30,972 nucleotides of DNA from contig CAYYTU010000036.1 in the NCBI GenBank assembly GCA_964474655.1, positions 1 to 30,972 on the forward strand. Direction: 5' to 3'. Numbering within the stretch: position 1 is the stretch's first letter; each line of letters starts with the position of its first letter. Below the pieces are notes generated by a model. That model saw only the letters and a list, made by a program, of their open reading frames with translations. It did no database searches and was not told where the DNA came from. Position numbers and translations under genes: made by a program. Shown here in pieces: positions 16,922 to 25,741 of this stretch. Source of the stretch: CAYYTU01 sp964474655 (GTDB taxonomy: Bacteria; Chloroflexota; Anaerolineae; B4-G1).

Positions 16922-16933
16922 TAGTCGACTAAT
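16920..16933 (+). promoter_or_regulatory. MarR/SlyA-type operator
   Basis: ATTAGTCGACTAAT is a perfect 14-bp palindrome. It contains TTAG-N4-CTAA, the half-site arrangement bound by SlyA/MarR-family dimers. It sits across the -10/start region, so the regulator very probably represses itself and the genes behind it. Confidence 0.65.
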
Positions 16934-16964
16934 AGTTAGCCGGCAAAGTAAAAGGAGCCCAACA

Positions 16965-17399
16965 ATGGAACACAAAAAGATTCCAGACACGCTTGGATTC
17001 TTACTGGCGCGCATTTGTAAGGCGCACTATAGCCGCGCCCGGCAGATGCTTGAGGACATCGGGCTATACCCCGGCCAACAGTTCCTGCTCTGTACGCTGT
17101 GGGAAGGTGAAGGGCTAACCCACTCCGAGCTCGCCAATCGGCTCCACGTCAGTCCAGCCACCATCACCAAGGCCCTTGAGCGTATGGAGCGCACAGGCTT
17201 CCTGGAACGGCGAGCCGATCCTGAGGATCAGCGCATATCGCGCGTCTACCTGACCAAGGCTGGGCGCGAGATTCAGGAGAGCGTCGAAGAGGTGTGGACG
17301 GAGATGGAACACGTGACTCTCCGGGGCTTCGACGAGGCGGAGCGAAAGACTCTGGAGCGGTTACTCCAACGCATCTGCGAGAACCTGGAGCAGGAATGA
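16965..17399 (+). CDS. MarR-family transcriptional regulator
   Basis: 144 residues, AAAGGAG at 16950-16956. Classical winged-helix layout: an N-terminal dimerisation helix (TLGFLLARICKAHYSRARQML), then the helix-turn-helix and wing (LTHSELANRLHVSPATITKALERMERTGFLERRADPEDQRISRVYLT), then the C-terminal dimerisation helices. MarR proteins bind palindromic operators and are released by small ligands or oxidants. Here the operator lies on its own promoter and an ABC exporter gene follows 80 bp downstream, a common arrangement for drug-efflux control. That exporter is broken, so the regulator may now control only itself or distant genes. Confidence 0.9.
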   Translation: MEHKKIPDTLGFLLARICKAHYSRARQMLEDIGLYPGQQFLLCTLWEGEGLTHSELANRLHVSPATITKALERMERTGFLERRADPEDQRISRVYLTKAGREIQESVEEVWTEMEHVTLRGFDEAERKTLERLLQRICENLEQE

Positions 17400-17478
17400 G
17401 GTCACGGAAGATGCTCATCGGGCGCGATAACAGTCAACAGATACCAGAGGAGTTTTTTGTACGAAACCACTTATTCGT

Positions 17479-18983
17479 ATGGGCCGCTTCGTGCGGCCTT
17501 ACTGGCGTTCGATCTTGCTGGCAATGGTGCTCCTGGTCAGCGTCGTGGCAGCCGATCTACTCATCCCTCGTCTCACCCAACGCATCATCGACCAGGGCAT
17601 CGCTCAGCGCGACCTGAACAACATTGTGTCCACGGCCATCCTGATGCTTGGAGCAGCGCTGCTGAGCGCTCTCCTGGCCATCGCGAACATGATACTTTCC
17701 GTCCGGACCGGGCTTAGCATCGGGGCAGATCTGCGGAGCGCCATCGCGCGGAAGGTACAATCTTTCTCTTTCGGCAACCTGAATGATTTCCAGACCGGGC
17801 AGCTGGTAGTGCGCTCTACGAGCGACGTGAACCGCGTGGAGATGGTGGTACAGATGAGTATGCGCATTATGGCGCGTGCGCCCCGGTGGGCGCTGGGCAG
17901 TATGACATTGCTCGCGACCACCAGTACCCAGCTGGCCCTCATTATGATAGGGCTGCTGCCCATCCTCGGCATCTTCGTCTGGATCTTTCTCGTCCGGGCG
18001 CGACCGCTCTTCCTCGCCGTGCAGGAGAAGCTGGATCGGCTTAATCAGGTGCTCCAGGAGAACTCGGCCGGCGTGCGAGTGGTTCAAGGCCTTCGTGCGC
18101 GGCGATTACGAGATCAAGCGTTTTGAACGCGCTAACCGTGATCTGCTCGAACAGAATTTACAGGCGATGCGCTTTTTGTCCCTCGTGATCCCGACGATGT
18201 TCTTTCTGGTCAACCTAGGCGTGGTGAGCGTCGTCTGGTTTGGGGGTATTTCCACCATCCAGGGCACTTTCACCGTTGGGCAGCTGGTAGCGGCGGTGAA
18301 TTATATGTCGTACGCGCTCTTCCCCGTGATGATGCTGGGTATGATGGTGATGCCCATCTCGGCAGCCAGCGCCTCGGCCAGTCGCATCTGGGAAGTGCTG
18401 GATCGCGAACCAGACGTGAAACGTCCCCGTTCAGAAGGCCAGTCTGCACCGACAGCTGGGCATCGTACTCCAGGATACGTTCCTCTTTTCGATGTCGGTG
18501 ATGGAGAATATCCGCTATGGCCGGCTCGACGCCGCGGACGAGGAGGGGATCGAGGCGGCGAAGATGGCGAACGCGGATCATTTCATCCGCCGGCTACCCG
18601 AAGGGTATCAGACTGAGCTGACCGAGCGCGGGCAGAACTTAAGCCAGGGCCAGCAGCAGCTTCTGGTCATCGCACGGGCCATCCTGGCCGATCCCACAAT
18701 CCTGATCCTGGATGAGGCCACCAGCAGCGTGGATACGCGGACGGAGATGCACATCCAGGAGGCGCTGCTACGCCTGATGGAAGGACGCACCAGCTTCGTG
18801 ATCGCCCATAGACTGAGCACTATTCGAGATGCCGACCGCATTCTGGTGGTGCGCGACGGAGAGATCGTGGAACGCGGCAATCACCAGGAGCTCCTGGCGC
18901 AGCGTGGCTTCTACTACGAGCTCTATACCAGTCAGTTCAAGGACCAGGCAGCGCCGGAGAGGCTAAAGGCCTGCTCCCAATAA
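17479..18983 (+). pseudogene. broken ABC multidrug-type exporter (membrane domain fused to NBD)
   Basis: Three frames together give one type IV ABC exporter half. Frame 1 (from ATG 17479) encodes the first membrane helices (FVRPYWRSILLAMVLLVSVV … LQENSAGVRVV). One extra T near 18083-18084 shifts to frame 2, which continues with KAFVRGDYEIKRFERAN and further helices to about 18425. The text then jumps to frame 3 at KASLHRQLGIVLQDTFLFS (Q-loop), followed by the signature LSQGQQQ, Walker B ILILDEATSSVD and the H-loop VIAHRLSTI. The piece between, roughly 85-90 residues including Walker A, is missing at about 18420-18430. Without Walker A it cannot hydrolyse ATP normally. The start codon is uncertain. 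Frameshift and deletion could be real decay, or partly assembly error. Confidence 0.8.
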
Positions 18984-19005
18984 TATTACACGAAGCTTCG
19001 GTCCG

Positions 19006-19076
19006 CCAGACTTCCGAAATCAAAGAGACACTCGGAGGTCAATTTGTCTCCCGGTAAACAGGCTTCGGAAGTCTGG
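19006..19076. repeat. long inverted repeat
   Basis: CCAGACTTCCGAA (19006-19018) and TTCGGAAGTCTGG (19064-19076) are perfectly complementary. A second pair, GAGACA (19025-19030) and TGTCTC (19045-19050), nests inside. It could fold as a terminator-like or cruciform structure behind the ABC pseudogene. No T-rich tail follows. Confidence 0.6.
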
Positions 19077-19123
19077 TTTAGCTCAAAATCTCGTTGTAAC
19101 GATAAGGGATGAGACCAGTAACT

Positions 19124-19282
19124 GGGCACGAAGCGATTCTAGGGTAGCCTGGACGCATTAGATTGCCTGCAGGCGCGTTTACCGAGTGTATCAACCCCAA
19201 CTTCGTTTGCCTTGTTCACGCCTAAGCACGCTCTGCGGTATTGAGAGCGTTGTCGCTAGACGACCTGCTTCGAAATTCCTAA
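19124..19282 (+). repeat. dispersed ~155-bp repeat, copy 1
   Basis: Shares long blocks with copies 2-4. Examples are ACGAAGCGATTCTA near the start, GCGTTTACCGAGTGTATCAA in the middle, CTTCGTTTGCCTTGTTCACG, and GACCTGCTTCGAAAT at the end. Same strand as copies 2 and 4. Confidence 0.8.
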
Positions 19283-19356
19283 CTTCCCCGTCTAGCGAGA
19301 GATCACCTCAATCGAGCTCATCTTCAGGGTGCCTTGGGGCTGGTTGAAGAAAAAAG

Positions 19357-19385
19357 TTGCAATTTATGACATTCGGGGGTAAACT
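19357..19385 (+). promoter_or_regulatory. possible promoter of the kinase gene
   Basis: TTGCAA (19357-19362), a 17-bp spacer and TAAACT (19380-19385). Each box matches the sigma-70 consensus only partly. Confidence 0.3.
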
Positions 19386-19532
19386 CCTCAAATTCACCGC
19401 GGCTACTTGATCTCGGTCTTTAGACAACCCCACAACCGTCCCGAACCTTTCGGATACGATGACATTAGATCAAGATAGCAATCTCAGCCAGCAGAAAGGC
19501 CGGTCCCCCAGCAAGACCGAGGAGGCGTGAGC

Positions 19533-21281
19533 ATGTTGCAAAAAGGCACTCCACTGGAAAACAACAAATACCAGATCGAAGGGGTCATCGGGCGCGGCGG
19601 CTTCGGCTACGTCTATCGCGCCCGGGAGCGCTTGACGAGCGAGGTAGTAGCCATCAAGGAGCTGGTACCGAACTTCGTGAGCGACCCTCAGATAGTACAA
19701 CGTTTCATCCGGGAGGCCCGGGCCACCCTACGCCTGACCCATCCCCACATCGCTCGCACCTATGGCATCTTCCAGGACCGCGGCACATACTATCTGGCGA
19801 TGGAATATCTGCCCGGCGGCTCCCTGGCCGACAGGCTGAAGCAAGGGCCGTTGCCTCTGGAGAAGGTAGTGAGCATCACAGTCGATCTGTGTGAAGCGCT
19901 GGCTTACGCCCACAGCCAGGGTGTAGTCCACTGTGACATCAAGCCGGCTAATGTCCTCTTCGATGCCAAAGGCGAGGCCCACCTGGCGGACTTCGGTATC
20001 GCCCACGTCTCCGAGCAGATGATGACGCGCCAGCTTTTCACCGCTACCGGCGTGACGATGGGCACCGTGCGCTATATGGCCCCGGAGCAGCTGGAGGGCA
20101 TACGGGACGATCCGCGGCTGGACGTCTACGCGATGGGAGCGATGATGTACGAGATGTTATCCGGCTTCCCCTATCTCGATTTCGAGACGGAATCGACACC
20201 CGCATCTCAGATGCGAAATATCCAGCGCATCCAGAACGAACCACCACGCTCCCTGCAGACGGCAGGGCGCTCAGTCCCGCCCTGGCTGGCTCAGGTGGTG
20301 GAGCGTTCGCTGCGCAAGGCGCCGGAGGAGCGATTCGCCAGCGCGACGGAACTCCGCCAGGCGCTCCTGGGCGCAGAGGATCGCCCGCAAGAGCATGAAC
20401 CTCTATCCGCCACCCGGGGCGCTCCCGAGCCGCCCCCTGCCGAGACGCCGACGCCCGCGCCCGCGTCCCAAGACGCGGCGGCCCGATCGAGGGGAGTCCC
20501 ATCGTGGCTCTGGATAGGAGCGGGGGGGATCGGCTTGCTGTGCATAGGTTGCTTCGTGGTGTTTCTCCTGATCGGCGTATTCTCTGAAATCGAAACGATT
20601 GAGGAACCGACTAACACGCCCAGGCCAACTCAAACATCCACACGCACTCATGTCGCCACGCCCACGCTCACCTCTACTCCCACCCCCAAACCATCTGCCA
20701 CAGCCGTACCCTTGCCAGAAACCATTCTCCTTCGGGATTCCTTCGATTCTAACGAGAATGGCTGGGGACCAGGAACGAAAGACGACGAATTCTGGCGGGG
20801 CGAGAAAAGCATCAAGGATGGCAAATATATCTGGCGTATCGAGGAAGTACATCAGAGCGTAATGCACCGAGAGACGCCCATTGAGGCCCCCGAAGACTTC
20901 TACATCTCCGTCGACGCTCAACGAGTCAGCGAGCCGATCGACACGGCCTGCTATATCCTAGTCTACCGTAAAAGCAACGTCGGGTACTACAGATTCGAAG
21001 TTTGTGACATTCAGTACTACAGAATCCATATGAGATACGAAGAGGAGTGGCAGAAGGTGCTAGGATGGACAGAGAGCAGCACAATTCGCCCCGGAGCGGT
21101 GAACAACCTGGCCGTCAGAGCCGTCGGGGATCGCTTCGATCTATTCATCAACGAGCAATTCGTGAATTCCATCAATGACGACTCACTCTCCAGCGGAAAC
21201 GTGGGGATAGGTATCTCATTACAGAAGGGAGACACGGCACGCTTTGAATTTGATAACTTTGTACTACGGTCCCCACAATAG
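19533..21281 (+). CDS. membrane Ser/Thr protein kinase with extracytoplasmic lectin-like sensor
   Basis: 582 residues from ATG 19533, with GAGGAGG at 19519-19525 at ideal distance; a GTG at 19527 is too close. Kinase domain about 10-275: glycine loop G20-RGGFGYVY, Lys42 in VAIK, catalytic loop H133-C-D135-IKPAN, D153-FG, and MAPEQ of the activation segment. The catalytic loop has Cys where most such kinases have Arg. A Pro/Ala linker follows, one transmembrane helix (about 325-350), a Thr/Pro-rich stalk, then a beta-sandwich (about 395-582, DSFDSNENGWGPG … YYRFEVCD … DRFDLFINEQFVNSI … FEFDNFVLR) like the LamG/DUF1080 jelly-roll domains. It probably senses an envelope glycan and phosphorylates a cytoplasmic partner. 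It stands alone upstream of the PhoD group. Confidence 0.9.
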   Translation: MLQKGTPLENNKYQIEGVIGRGGFGYVYRARERLTSEVVAIKELVPNFVSDPQIVQRFIREARATLRLTHPHIARTYGIFQDRGTYYLAMEYLPGGSLADRLKQGPLPLEKVVSITVDLCEALAYAHSQGVVHCDIKPANVLFDAKGEAHLADFGIAHVSEQMMTRQLFTATGVTMGTVRYMAPEQLEGIRDDPRLDVYAMGAMMYEMLSGFPYLDFETESTPASQMRNIQRIQNEPPRSLQTAGRSVPPWLAQVVERSLRKAPEERFASATELRQALLGAEDRPQEHEPLSATRGAPEPPPAETPTPAPASQDAAARSRGVPSWLWIGAGGIGLLCIGCFVVFLLIGVFSEIETIEEPTNTPRPTQTSTRTHVATPTLTSTPTPKPSATAVPLPETILLRDSFDSNENGWGPGTKDDEFWRGEKSIKDGKYIWRIEEVHQSVMHRETPIEAPEDFYISVDAQRVSEPIDTACYILVYRKSNVGYYRFEVCDIQYYRIHMRYEEEWQKVLGWTESSTIRPGAVNNLAVRAVGDRFDLFINEQFVNSINDDSLSSGNVGIGISLQKGDTARFEFDNFVLRSPQ

Positions 21282-21467
21282 CGCCTCAGGTGTCCAATAC
21301 CAGCTCCCATAGGTTGCGGCGTATCCCCAGGGCGAGTAAACGCTCTCAGACACCGGAATCGCCCGTCAGCCGAGCGTTACGTCATAACCACCGGATAGAC
21401 CCATCAACTCTTCACTACACGAAGGTATGGGTTCCCCTTCAATTCCAGGCAGTCGAGACCAATACAC

Positions 21468-21496
21468 TTGACAAAATCGGTGACTTCCAGTAGCTA
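21468..21496 (+). promoter_or_regulatory. possible promoter for the PhoD-like operon
   Basis: A perfect TTGACA (21468-21473), 17 bp, then TAGCTA (21491-21496). The -35 is strong and the -10 is poor. Confidence 0.35.
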
Positions 21497-21520
21497 ACAA
21501 AGAGAAGTAACCAATCCAGA

Positions 21521-21577
21521 GCCTCAAGCAGACCAGACAAACCGCAGGTATGCCAACACGCTTGAGGCCTTTCGCTT
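21521..21577 (+). terminator. terminator-like hairpin upstream of the PhoD-like gene
   Basis: GCCTCAAGC (21521-21529) and GCTTGAGGC (21560-21568) pair perfectly, followed by CTTTCGCTTTT. It may end kinase transcription. If the promoter at 21468 is real, it would instead lie in the leader of the next operon. Confidence 0.5.
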
Positions 21578-21649
21578 TTGGCATCTTTAGAGATTGCTAA
21601 TCCAAAACTACGCCAAGCCTGACCGAATCGACGGTTGAAAGGTGCAAGG

Positions 21650-23497
21650 ATGAAACGATTACCCCGTACACTCGTCTCTCTAGCGCTCTTCGCTTTGCTG
21701 GCGGCGGGGCTGATCGTCGGCGTCGGCAGGATCAGATACAGGTTGCGCAACCCACCCTGGAAGATCACCCAGGTTCCCAAAGACGAGGCGATCTGCTTCA
21801 CCCTCTACACGGTCCACGATGGGGTTCTAAAACTGACGGCCCAGCTCTACAATCTGCCCCCCGAGGCGGACCGCACGGTGCGTCTGGAGATAAAGGCGAA
21901 CGACCAATGGAACCAGGTCGCCGAGGCCGAGGTGAGCGAGCCCGACTGGGTGGCAACCTTCCGGGTGGAGGATTGGGACGCGAGCAGAGACCACGAATAC
22001 CGCGTCAGCCACGGCGAAAGCGCCACCTACACCGGCCTGATCCGCAAGGATCCGGTGGACAAGGAGGAGATCGTAGTGGCGGCCTTCACGGGCAACTCCA
22101 ACCGGGATCGCGGCCCGCGCACGGACCTGATCGAGAACATCGAGCGGCAAGACCCCGACCTGCTCTTCTTCTCCGGCGATCAGGTCTACGATCACCACGA
22201 TCACTTCGCGGCCTGGCTGCTCTTCGGGCGGCAGTTCGGCGAGATCACGCGCAACCGCCCGACCGTGGTCATCCCCGACGATCACGACGTGGGCGTCAGG
22301 AACCTCTGGGGCGCAGGCGGAGAGATCGGCCCGGGCGGGTACAAGGACCCCGCTTACGTCAGAATGGTCGAGAAAGCCCAGACCAGCCACTTGCCCGATC
22401 CCTACGACCCTACGCCGATCAAGCGGGGGATCGGCGTCTATTACACCTCACTGACCTGGGGCCGGATCGGCTTCGCCATCGTCGAGGATCGCAAGTTCAA
22501 GTCCCAGGTCGACATACTCGACAGGAGATCGCTGAGGCAGGCGGGAGTCGAGTTCGCGCGAGAGGATCACGTCAAGGCGCTCCCCGATCCGCAGATGGTC
22601 GACGTACCCGAGGCCACGCTGCTCGGCGAGCGGCAACTGGCGTTCCTCCGTAAGTGGGCCGCCGACTGGAACGGTCAGGATATGAAAGCCATGCTATCCC
22701 AGGCCCCTTTCGCCAGCGCGGCCCACGTACACGGCCCCACCAGGCGGCGCATCGTGGCCGATCTGGACTCGAACGGCTGGCCGCCCAGCGGGCGCGAGCG
22801 GGCGCTGCAAGAGATGCGCAAGGGGTTCGCGCTCCACATCAACGGCGACCAGCACCTGGCGACGGTCATCTACCAAGGCGTCGACGATTGGGAGGACGCC
22901 GCCTACTCCTTCTCCGTGCCCTCGATCGTGAACTATTACCGGCGCTGGTGGAGGCCGCTGGAACCCGAACGGGAGCTGCCGGAGGGAGAACTGGAGCATA
23001 CGGGGCACTACACGGACGGCTTCGGCAACAAGATCACGATGGTCGCCTACGCCAACCCGGACCCCAGCCGCCGCCGCTACGACGAGTGGCGCGCGCAGGC
23101 CGCCGGCTACGGCCTCGTGCGCTTCAACAAACGCACGCGCCAGATCACACTGGAGTGCTGGCCGCGCGGCTGTGACGTGACCGACCCTGAATGCGAGCAG
23201 TACCCCGGCTGGCCGGTGACCATCGACCAGGAGGATAACTACGGGCGCGAACCGGTCGCATACCTGCCGACGCTGGAGATCACCGGCCGCGAGGACCCGG
23301 TGGTGCAGGTGATCGAGGAGGCCAGCGGTGAGATCGTCTACACGCTGCGCATCAACGGGTATTCCTACCGCCCCCGCGTCTTCGCGGAAGGCAGCTACAC
23401 GCTCAAGGTCGGCGAGGGAGAAGCGGCCCAGGTGTTCGAGGGGGTCGAAACGCTGGAGCCGGGGGAATCGGCGACGATTGACGTGGCGCTCGACTGA
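21650..23497 (+). CDS. PhoD-like metallophosphoesterase (alkaline phosphatase D family)
   Basis: 615 residues from ATG 21650 (AAAGGTG upstream; an in-frame TTG at 21635 is less likely). An N-terminal hydrophobic segment (VSLALFALLAAGLIVGVG) is a signal peptide or anchor. A beta-rich PhoD N-terminal domain follows, then the metallophosphatase core. Metal-binding motifs visible are Asp177 in FFSGDQVYDHHD, the D210-D211-H212-D213 cluster, and H396-INGDQH402. PhoD enzymes are exported Ca2+/Fe3+-dependent phosphodiesterases acting on phosphodiesters such as teichoic acid or phospholipid head groups; the substrate here is unknown. The C-terminal 120 residues form an added beta domain (VVQVIEEASGEIVYTLRINGYSYRP). 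It is 14 bp before the next gene and probably co-transcribed with it. Confidence 0.85.
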   Translation: MKRLPRTLVSLALFALLAAGLIVGVGRIRYRLRNPPWKITQVPKDEAICFTLYTVHDGVLKLTAQLYNLPPEADRTVRLEIKANDQWNQVAEAEVSEPDWVATFRVEDWDASRDHEYRVSHGESATYTGLIRKDPVDKEEIVVAAFTGNSNRDRGPRTDLIENIERQDPDLLFFSGDQVYDHHDHFAAWLLFGRQFGEITRNRPTVVIPDDHDVGVRNLWGAGGEIGPGGYKDPAYVRMVEKAQTSHLPDPYDPTPIKRGIGVYYTSLTWGRIGFAIVEDRKFKSQVDILDRRSLRQAGVEFAREDHVKALPDPQMVDVPEATLLGERQLAFLRKWAADWNGQDMKAMLSQAPFASAAHVHGPTRRRIVADLDSNGWPPSGRERALQEMRKGFALHINGDQHLATVIYQGVDDWEDAAYSFSVPSIVNYYRRWWRPLEPERELPEGELEHTGHYTDGFGNKITMVAYANPDPSRRRYDEWRAQAAGYGLVRFNKRTRQITLECWPRGCDVTDPECEQYPGWPVTIDQEDNYGREPVAYLPTLEITGREDPVVQVIEEASGEIVYTLRINGYSYRPRVFAEGSYTLKVGEGEAAQVFEGVETLEPGESATIDVALD

Positions 23498-23511
23498 AAG
23501 GGAGGGTAACA

Positions 23512-24411
23512 ATGGAAAGCCTCACCAACAGAGCCATCACCTGGCTTGCGGTATTGATCGTCTTCGTGATCCTGCTGGCCCTGGCCAACCGCTTCACCGA
23601 CGGCGAGATGTTCTACGGCATCGCGCCCACGACCACCATCGCCGTCTCCCTGAGCGGGCTGTTCGGGCTCTACCTGGCGACGGCGGCGAGCGATGCCTGG
23701 CGGATCGGCCCCGGGCAGGTGGCCTATATGACCCTCGGGGCCGCGCTCTACACCGTCATCGCCTACTTCTTCAACGATCTGCTCGATATATCGGTCGGGC
23801 AGGTGGTGTTGAGCCTTCAAGTCTGCATCCCCATCCTCTTCGGCTACGTCTTCGGGCCAGCGGTGGGCTTCTTCACCGGCGCTATAGGCACGCTCCTGGG
23901 CGATTTCGTCGCCGGCTGGGGCGTCTTCCCAGCCTGGGCCATCGGCATCGGGCTGACGGGGCTGGTGCCCGGGCTGGTGACGATCTTCACCGACGAGAGA
24001 CGTAACCTGCCGTTCCTGACCACATTGGTCGTCCTGACGGTCGCCATATCCGCCGCGATCGTCTTCATCCATCCAGAGGTGCCCGAACCCTGGACCGGCG
24101 AGGTGGAGGATTTCTCCTTCTGGGGCTGGGGACTGCTCATCAGCGGTGCAGTGATGCTCGCTAACCGCTTCTTGCTTGAGCAGGTCAGTTTGGCGCTGGC
24201 CGCGGTGAATCTATGGGGCACGCTGGGCATCGTCGTCGGCAACGGCTTCGCTGCCTTGGCCCACATCTGGATCAACGAGTACACCCTGGGCACGGCCCTG
24301 ATCGGGGAGTTTGCGCCGGGGGCCGCCAACGATATGCTCAACCTGGTAATCTTCACGCCGCTCGTGCTGGTCGCTTATAACACAGCTCGGAAGCACATCA
24401 GAGATGAATGA
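23512..24411 (+). CDS. ECF-transporter S-component-like membrane protein
   Basis: 299 residues, AAGGGAGGG at 23498-23506. About eight hydrophobic segments. The stretch FGYVFGPAVGFFTGAIGTLLGDFVAG resembles the helix-loop of ECF substrate-binding S components (vitamin or cofactor importers). The stretch is partly echoed in the second half (GIVVGNGFAALAHIW), and the protein is longer than a typical S component of about 180-200 residues. No EcfA or EcfT energising genes are in the window; it could use a shared module elsewhere. Substrate not identifiable. Sits between the PhoD-like gene and the YihY-like gene with short gaps, suggesting one operon with an envelope-related role. Confidence 0.65.
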   Translation: MESLTNRAITWLAVLIVFVILLALANRFTDGEMFYGIAPTTTIAVSLSGLFGLYLATAASDAWRIGPGQVAYMTLGAALYTVIAYFFNDLLDISVGQVVLSLQVCIPILFGYVFGPAVGFFTGAIGTLLGDFVAGWGVFPAWAIGIGLTGLVPGLVTIFTDERRNLPFLTTLVVLTVAISAAIVFIHPEVPEPWTGEVEDFSFWGWGLLISGAVMLANRFLLEQVSLALAAVNLWGTLGIVVGNGFAALAHIWINEYTLGTALIGEFAPGAANDMLNLVIFTPLVLVAYNTARKHIRDE

Positions 24412-24442
24412 CTGATTATCCAAGAAGAAGGAAGAAACGCTA

Positions 24443-25348
24443 GTGAAGAATCCCAAAGAAATTCTGGAATCTGCCTATCGACGGGGGAACGAGCTCAGCG
24501 GGGGCACGCTGGACATCTTGGAGGCAGCTGTCCAAGGCTTTAATGAGACCAACGTCTCCCAAGCGGCGGCCAGCCTGGCCTACTACACTATGTTCTCTCT
24601 CTTTCCACTGCTTCTGGCCCTGGTATCGATCGGAGGCCTGATTCTAGGCGAAAACGTTTCTCAAAAAGTGGTCACGCCTGTGACGCGATTCATCCCCGTC
24701 TCCGAGAATCTCATTCGGTCGAACATTGAGCAAGTGCTCGCCCAGCGCGGCACCATTGGCTTCATCGGGCTGATCGGGCTCCTCTGGTCAGGTATGGGCG
24801 TCTTCACCGTGCTGACGCAGCAGATCAACCGCGCCTGGACTGACGCAAACCCACGCAGCTTCTTGCAAAACCGCCTGGTGGCGCTGGGACTCGTCGGCGT
24901 GTTGGCGGCCCTCTTGCTACTGCCGTTCCTCACGACCCCCATATTAGACGTGCTAGGCCAACTGGATCTTCCCGCGTGGGAGAAGGCCGCCTTCTACAAG
25001 GCACTCCCCTGGAAGTTACTCTCCAGCGTCCTGCCGATGCTGCTCACCTTCTTGATATTTCTGGGCCTATATCACTGGGTCCCGAACACGGAGGTCAGAT
25101 GGTCGGATGCGCTCTGGGGAGCCACATTTGTAACCCTCGCCTGGGAGGGAGCCAAGCGAGGTTTCACCTGGTATGTGAGCAGCAGCCTGGTCAATTATCC
25201 GCTGGTCTACGGCTCGTTGAGCACGGTGATAGCCCTGATGCTTTGGATCTACATAAGCAGCTGGCTGGCTCTCTTCGGCGCCCATCTGAGCGCCGCCGTG
25301 GCGAGCAGGGGCAAACGAAGCGATTCTAAGACAGCCCAGACACATTAG
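24443..25348 (+). CDS. YihY/BrkB-family membrane protein
   Basis: 301 residues from GTG 24443, with the purine-rich AAGAAGGAAG just upstream. It has the family's features: NVSQAAASLAYYTMFSLFPLLLALVSIGGLI near the N-terminus, then IGLIGLLWSGMGVFTVLTQQINRAW, and later GATFVTLAWEGAKRGFTWYV and VIALMLWIYISSWLALFGAHLSA. About six transmembrane helices. YihY/BrkB proteins are inner-membrane proteins of uncertain function, proposed as lipid or envelope-precursor transporters. The last codons (GKRSDSKTAQTH and the TAG) lie inside dispersed-repeat copy 2, so the natural C-terminus has probably been replaced by repeat sequence. Family members usually end near this point, so function may be kept. Confidence 0.9.
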   Translation: MKNPKEILESAYRRGNELSGGTLDILEAAVQGFNETNVSQAAASLAYYTMFSLFPLLLALVSIGGLILGENVSQKVVTPVTRFIPVSENLIRSNIEQVLAQRGTIGFIGLIGLLWSGMGVFTVLTQQINRAWTDANPRSFLQNRLVALGLVGVLAALLLLPFLTTPILDVLGQLDLPAWEKAAFYKALPWKLLSSVLPMLLTFLIFLGLYHWVPNTEVRWSDALWGATFVTLAWEGAKRGFTWYVSSSLVNYPLVYGSLSTVIALMLWIYISSWLALFGAHLSAAVASRGKRSDSKTAQTH

Positions 25349-25469
25349 ATTGCTTACAGTCACGTTTATTGAGCGCATCAACCCCATCTTCATTTGCCTT
25401 GTTCACGCTTTAAGGACGCTCTGTGGCCTTGAGGGCATTTTTGCTGAGTGACCTGCCTCGAAATCCCAG
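25310..25469 (+). repeat. dispersed ~155-bp repeat, copy 2
   Basis: Begins GGCAAACGAAGCGATTCTA and ends near TGACCTGCCTCGAAATCCCA. It overlaps the last 39 bp of the YihY-family gene and supplies its stop codon. Confidence 0.8.
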
Positions 25470-25741
25470 CAGACGTTCAAATCGCGCCGATCAATCTTAA
25501 CCTCCCGCCAGCTCTGAGACCTCACGCTATCGCCACCAACCACAAAGGTGAAGAAAGCCTCGACGCATCATCGGGGCACTGCCACCATTACCTTTGACCG
25601 CGCTGGATAACCGCACAACTAGAGCCGAAATAGGACGCTTGGCAGGGCAAGATCATCAAAAGGGCCTGAGTGAAGCAGATGGCGGGGCCCTTTGCAAGAG
25701 GGCTAAATCACCTCGCTGGTGAACAGTGACCTATCGCCTTC
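25349..25741. other. convergent intergenic region
   Basis: Between two convergent genes. The left third is dispersed-repeat copy 2, the right end has a terminator hairpin, and nothing else was recognised. Confidence 0.6.
25658..25693 (-). terminator. terminator of the SLC13-type gene
   Basis: AAAGGGCC (25659-25666) and GGCCCTTT (25686-25693) are perfectly complementary. Read on the minus strand the hairpin ends in CCCTTTT and lies about 50 bp after the permease stop codon. Confidence 0.5.

Larger units (their letters stand above)
18984..19532. other. intergenic region with inverted repeat and dispersed repeat
   Basis: No convincing gene. It holds the 13-bp inverted repeat at 19006-19076, dispersed-repeat copy 1 (19124-19282) and a weak promoter for the kinase (19357-19385). 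Confidence 0.6.
21282..21649. other. intergenic region before the PhoD-like operon
   Basis: No convincing gene. It contains the promoter-like site at 21468 and the hairpin at 21521, listed separately. Confidence 0.5.
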
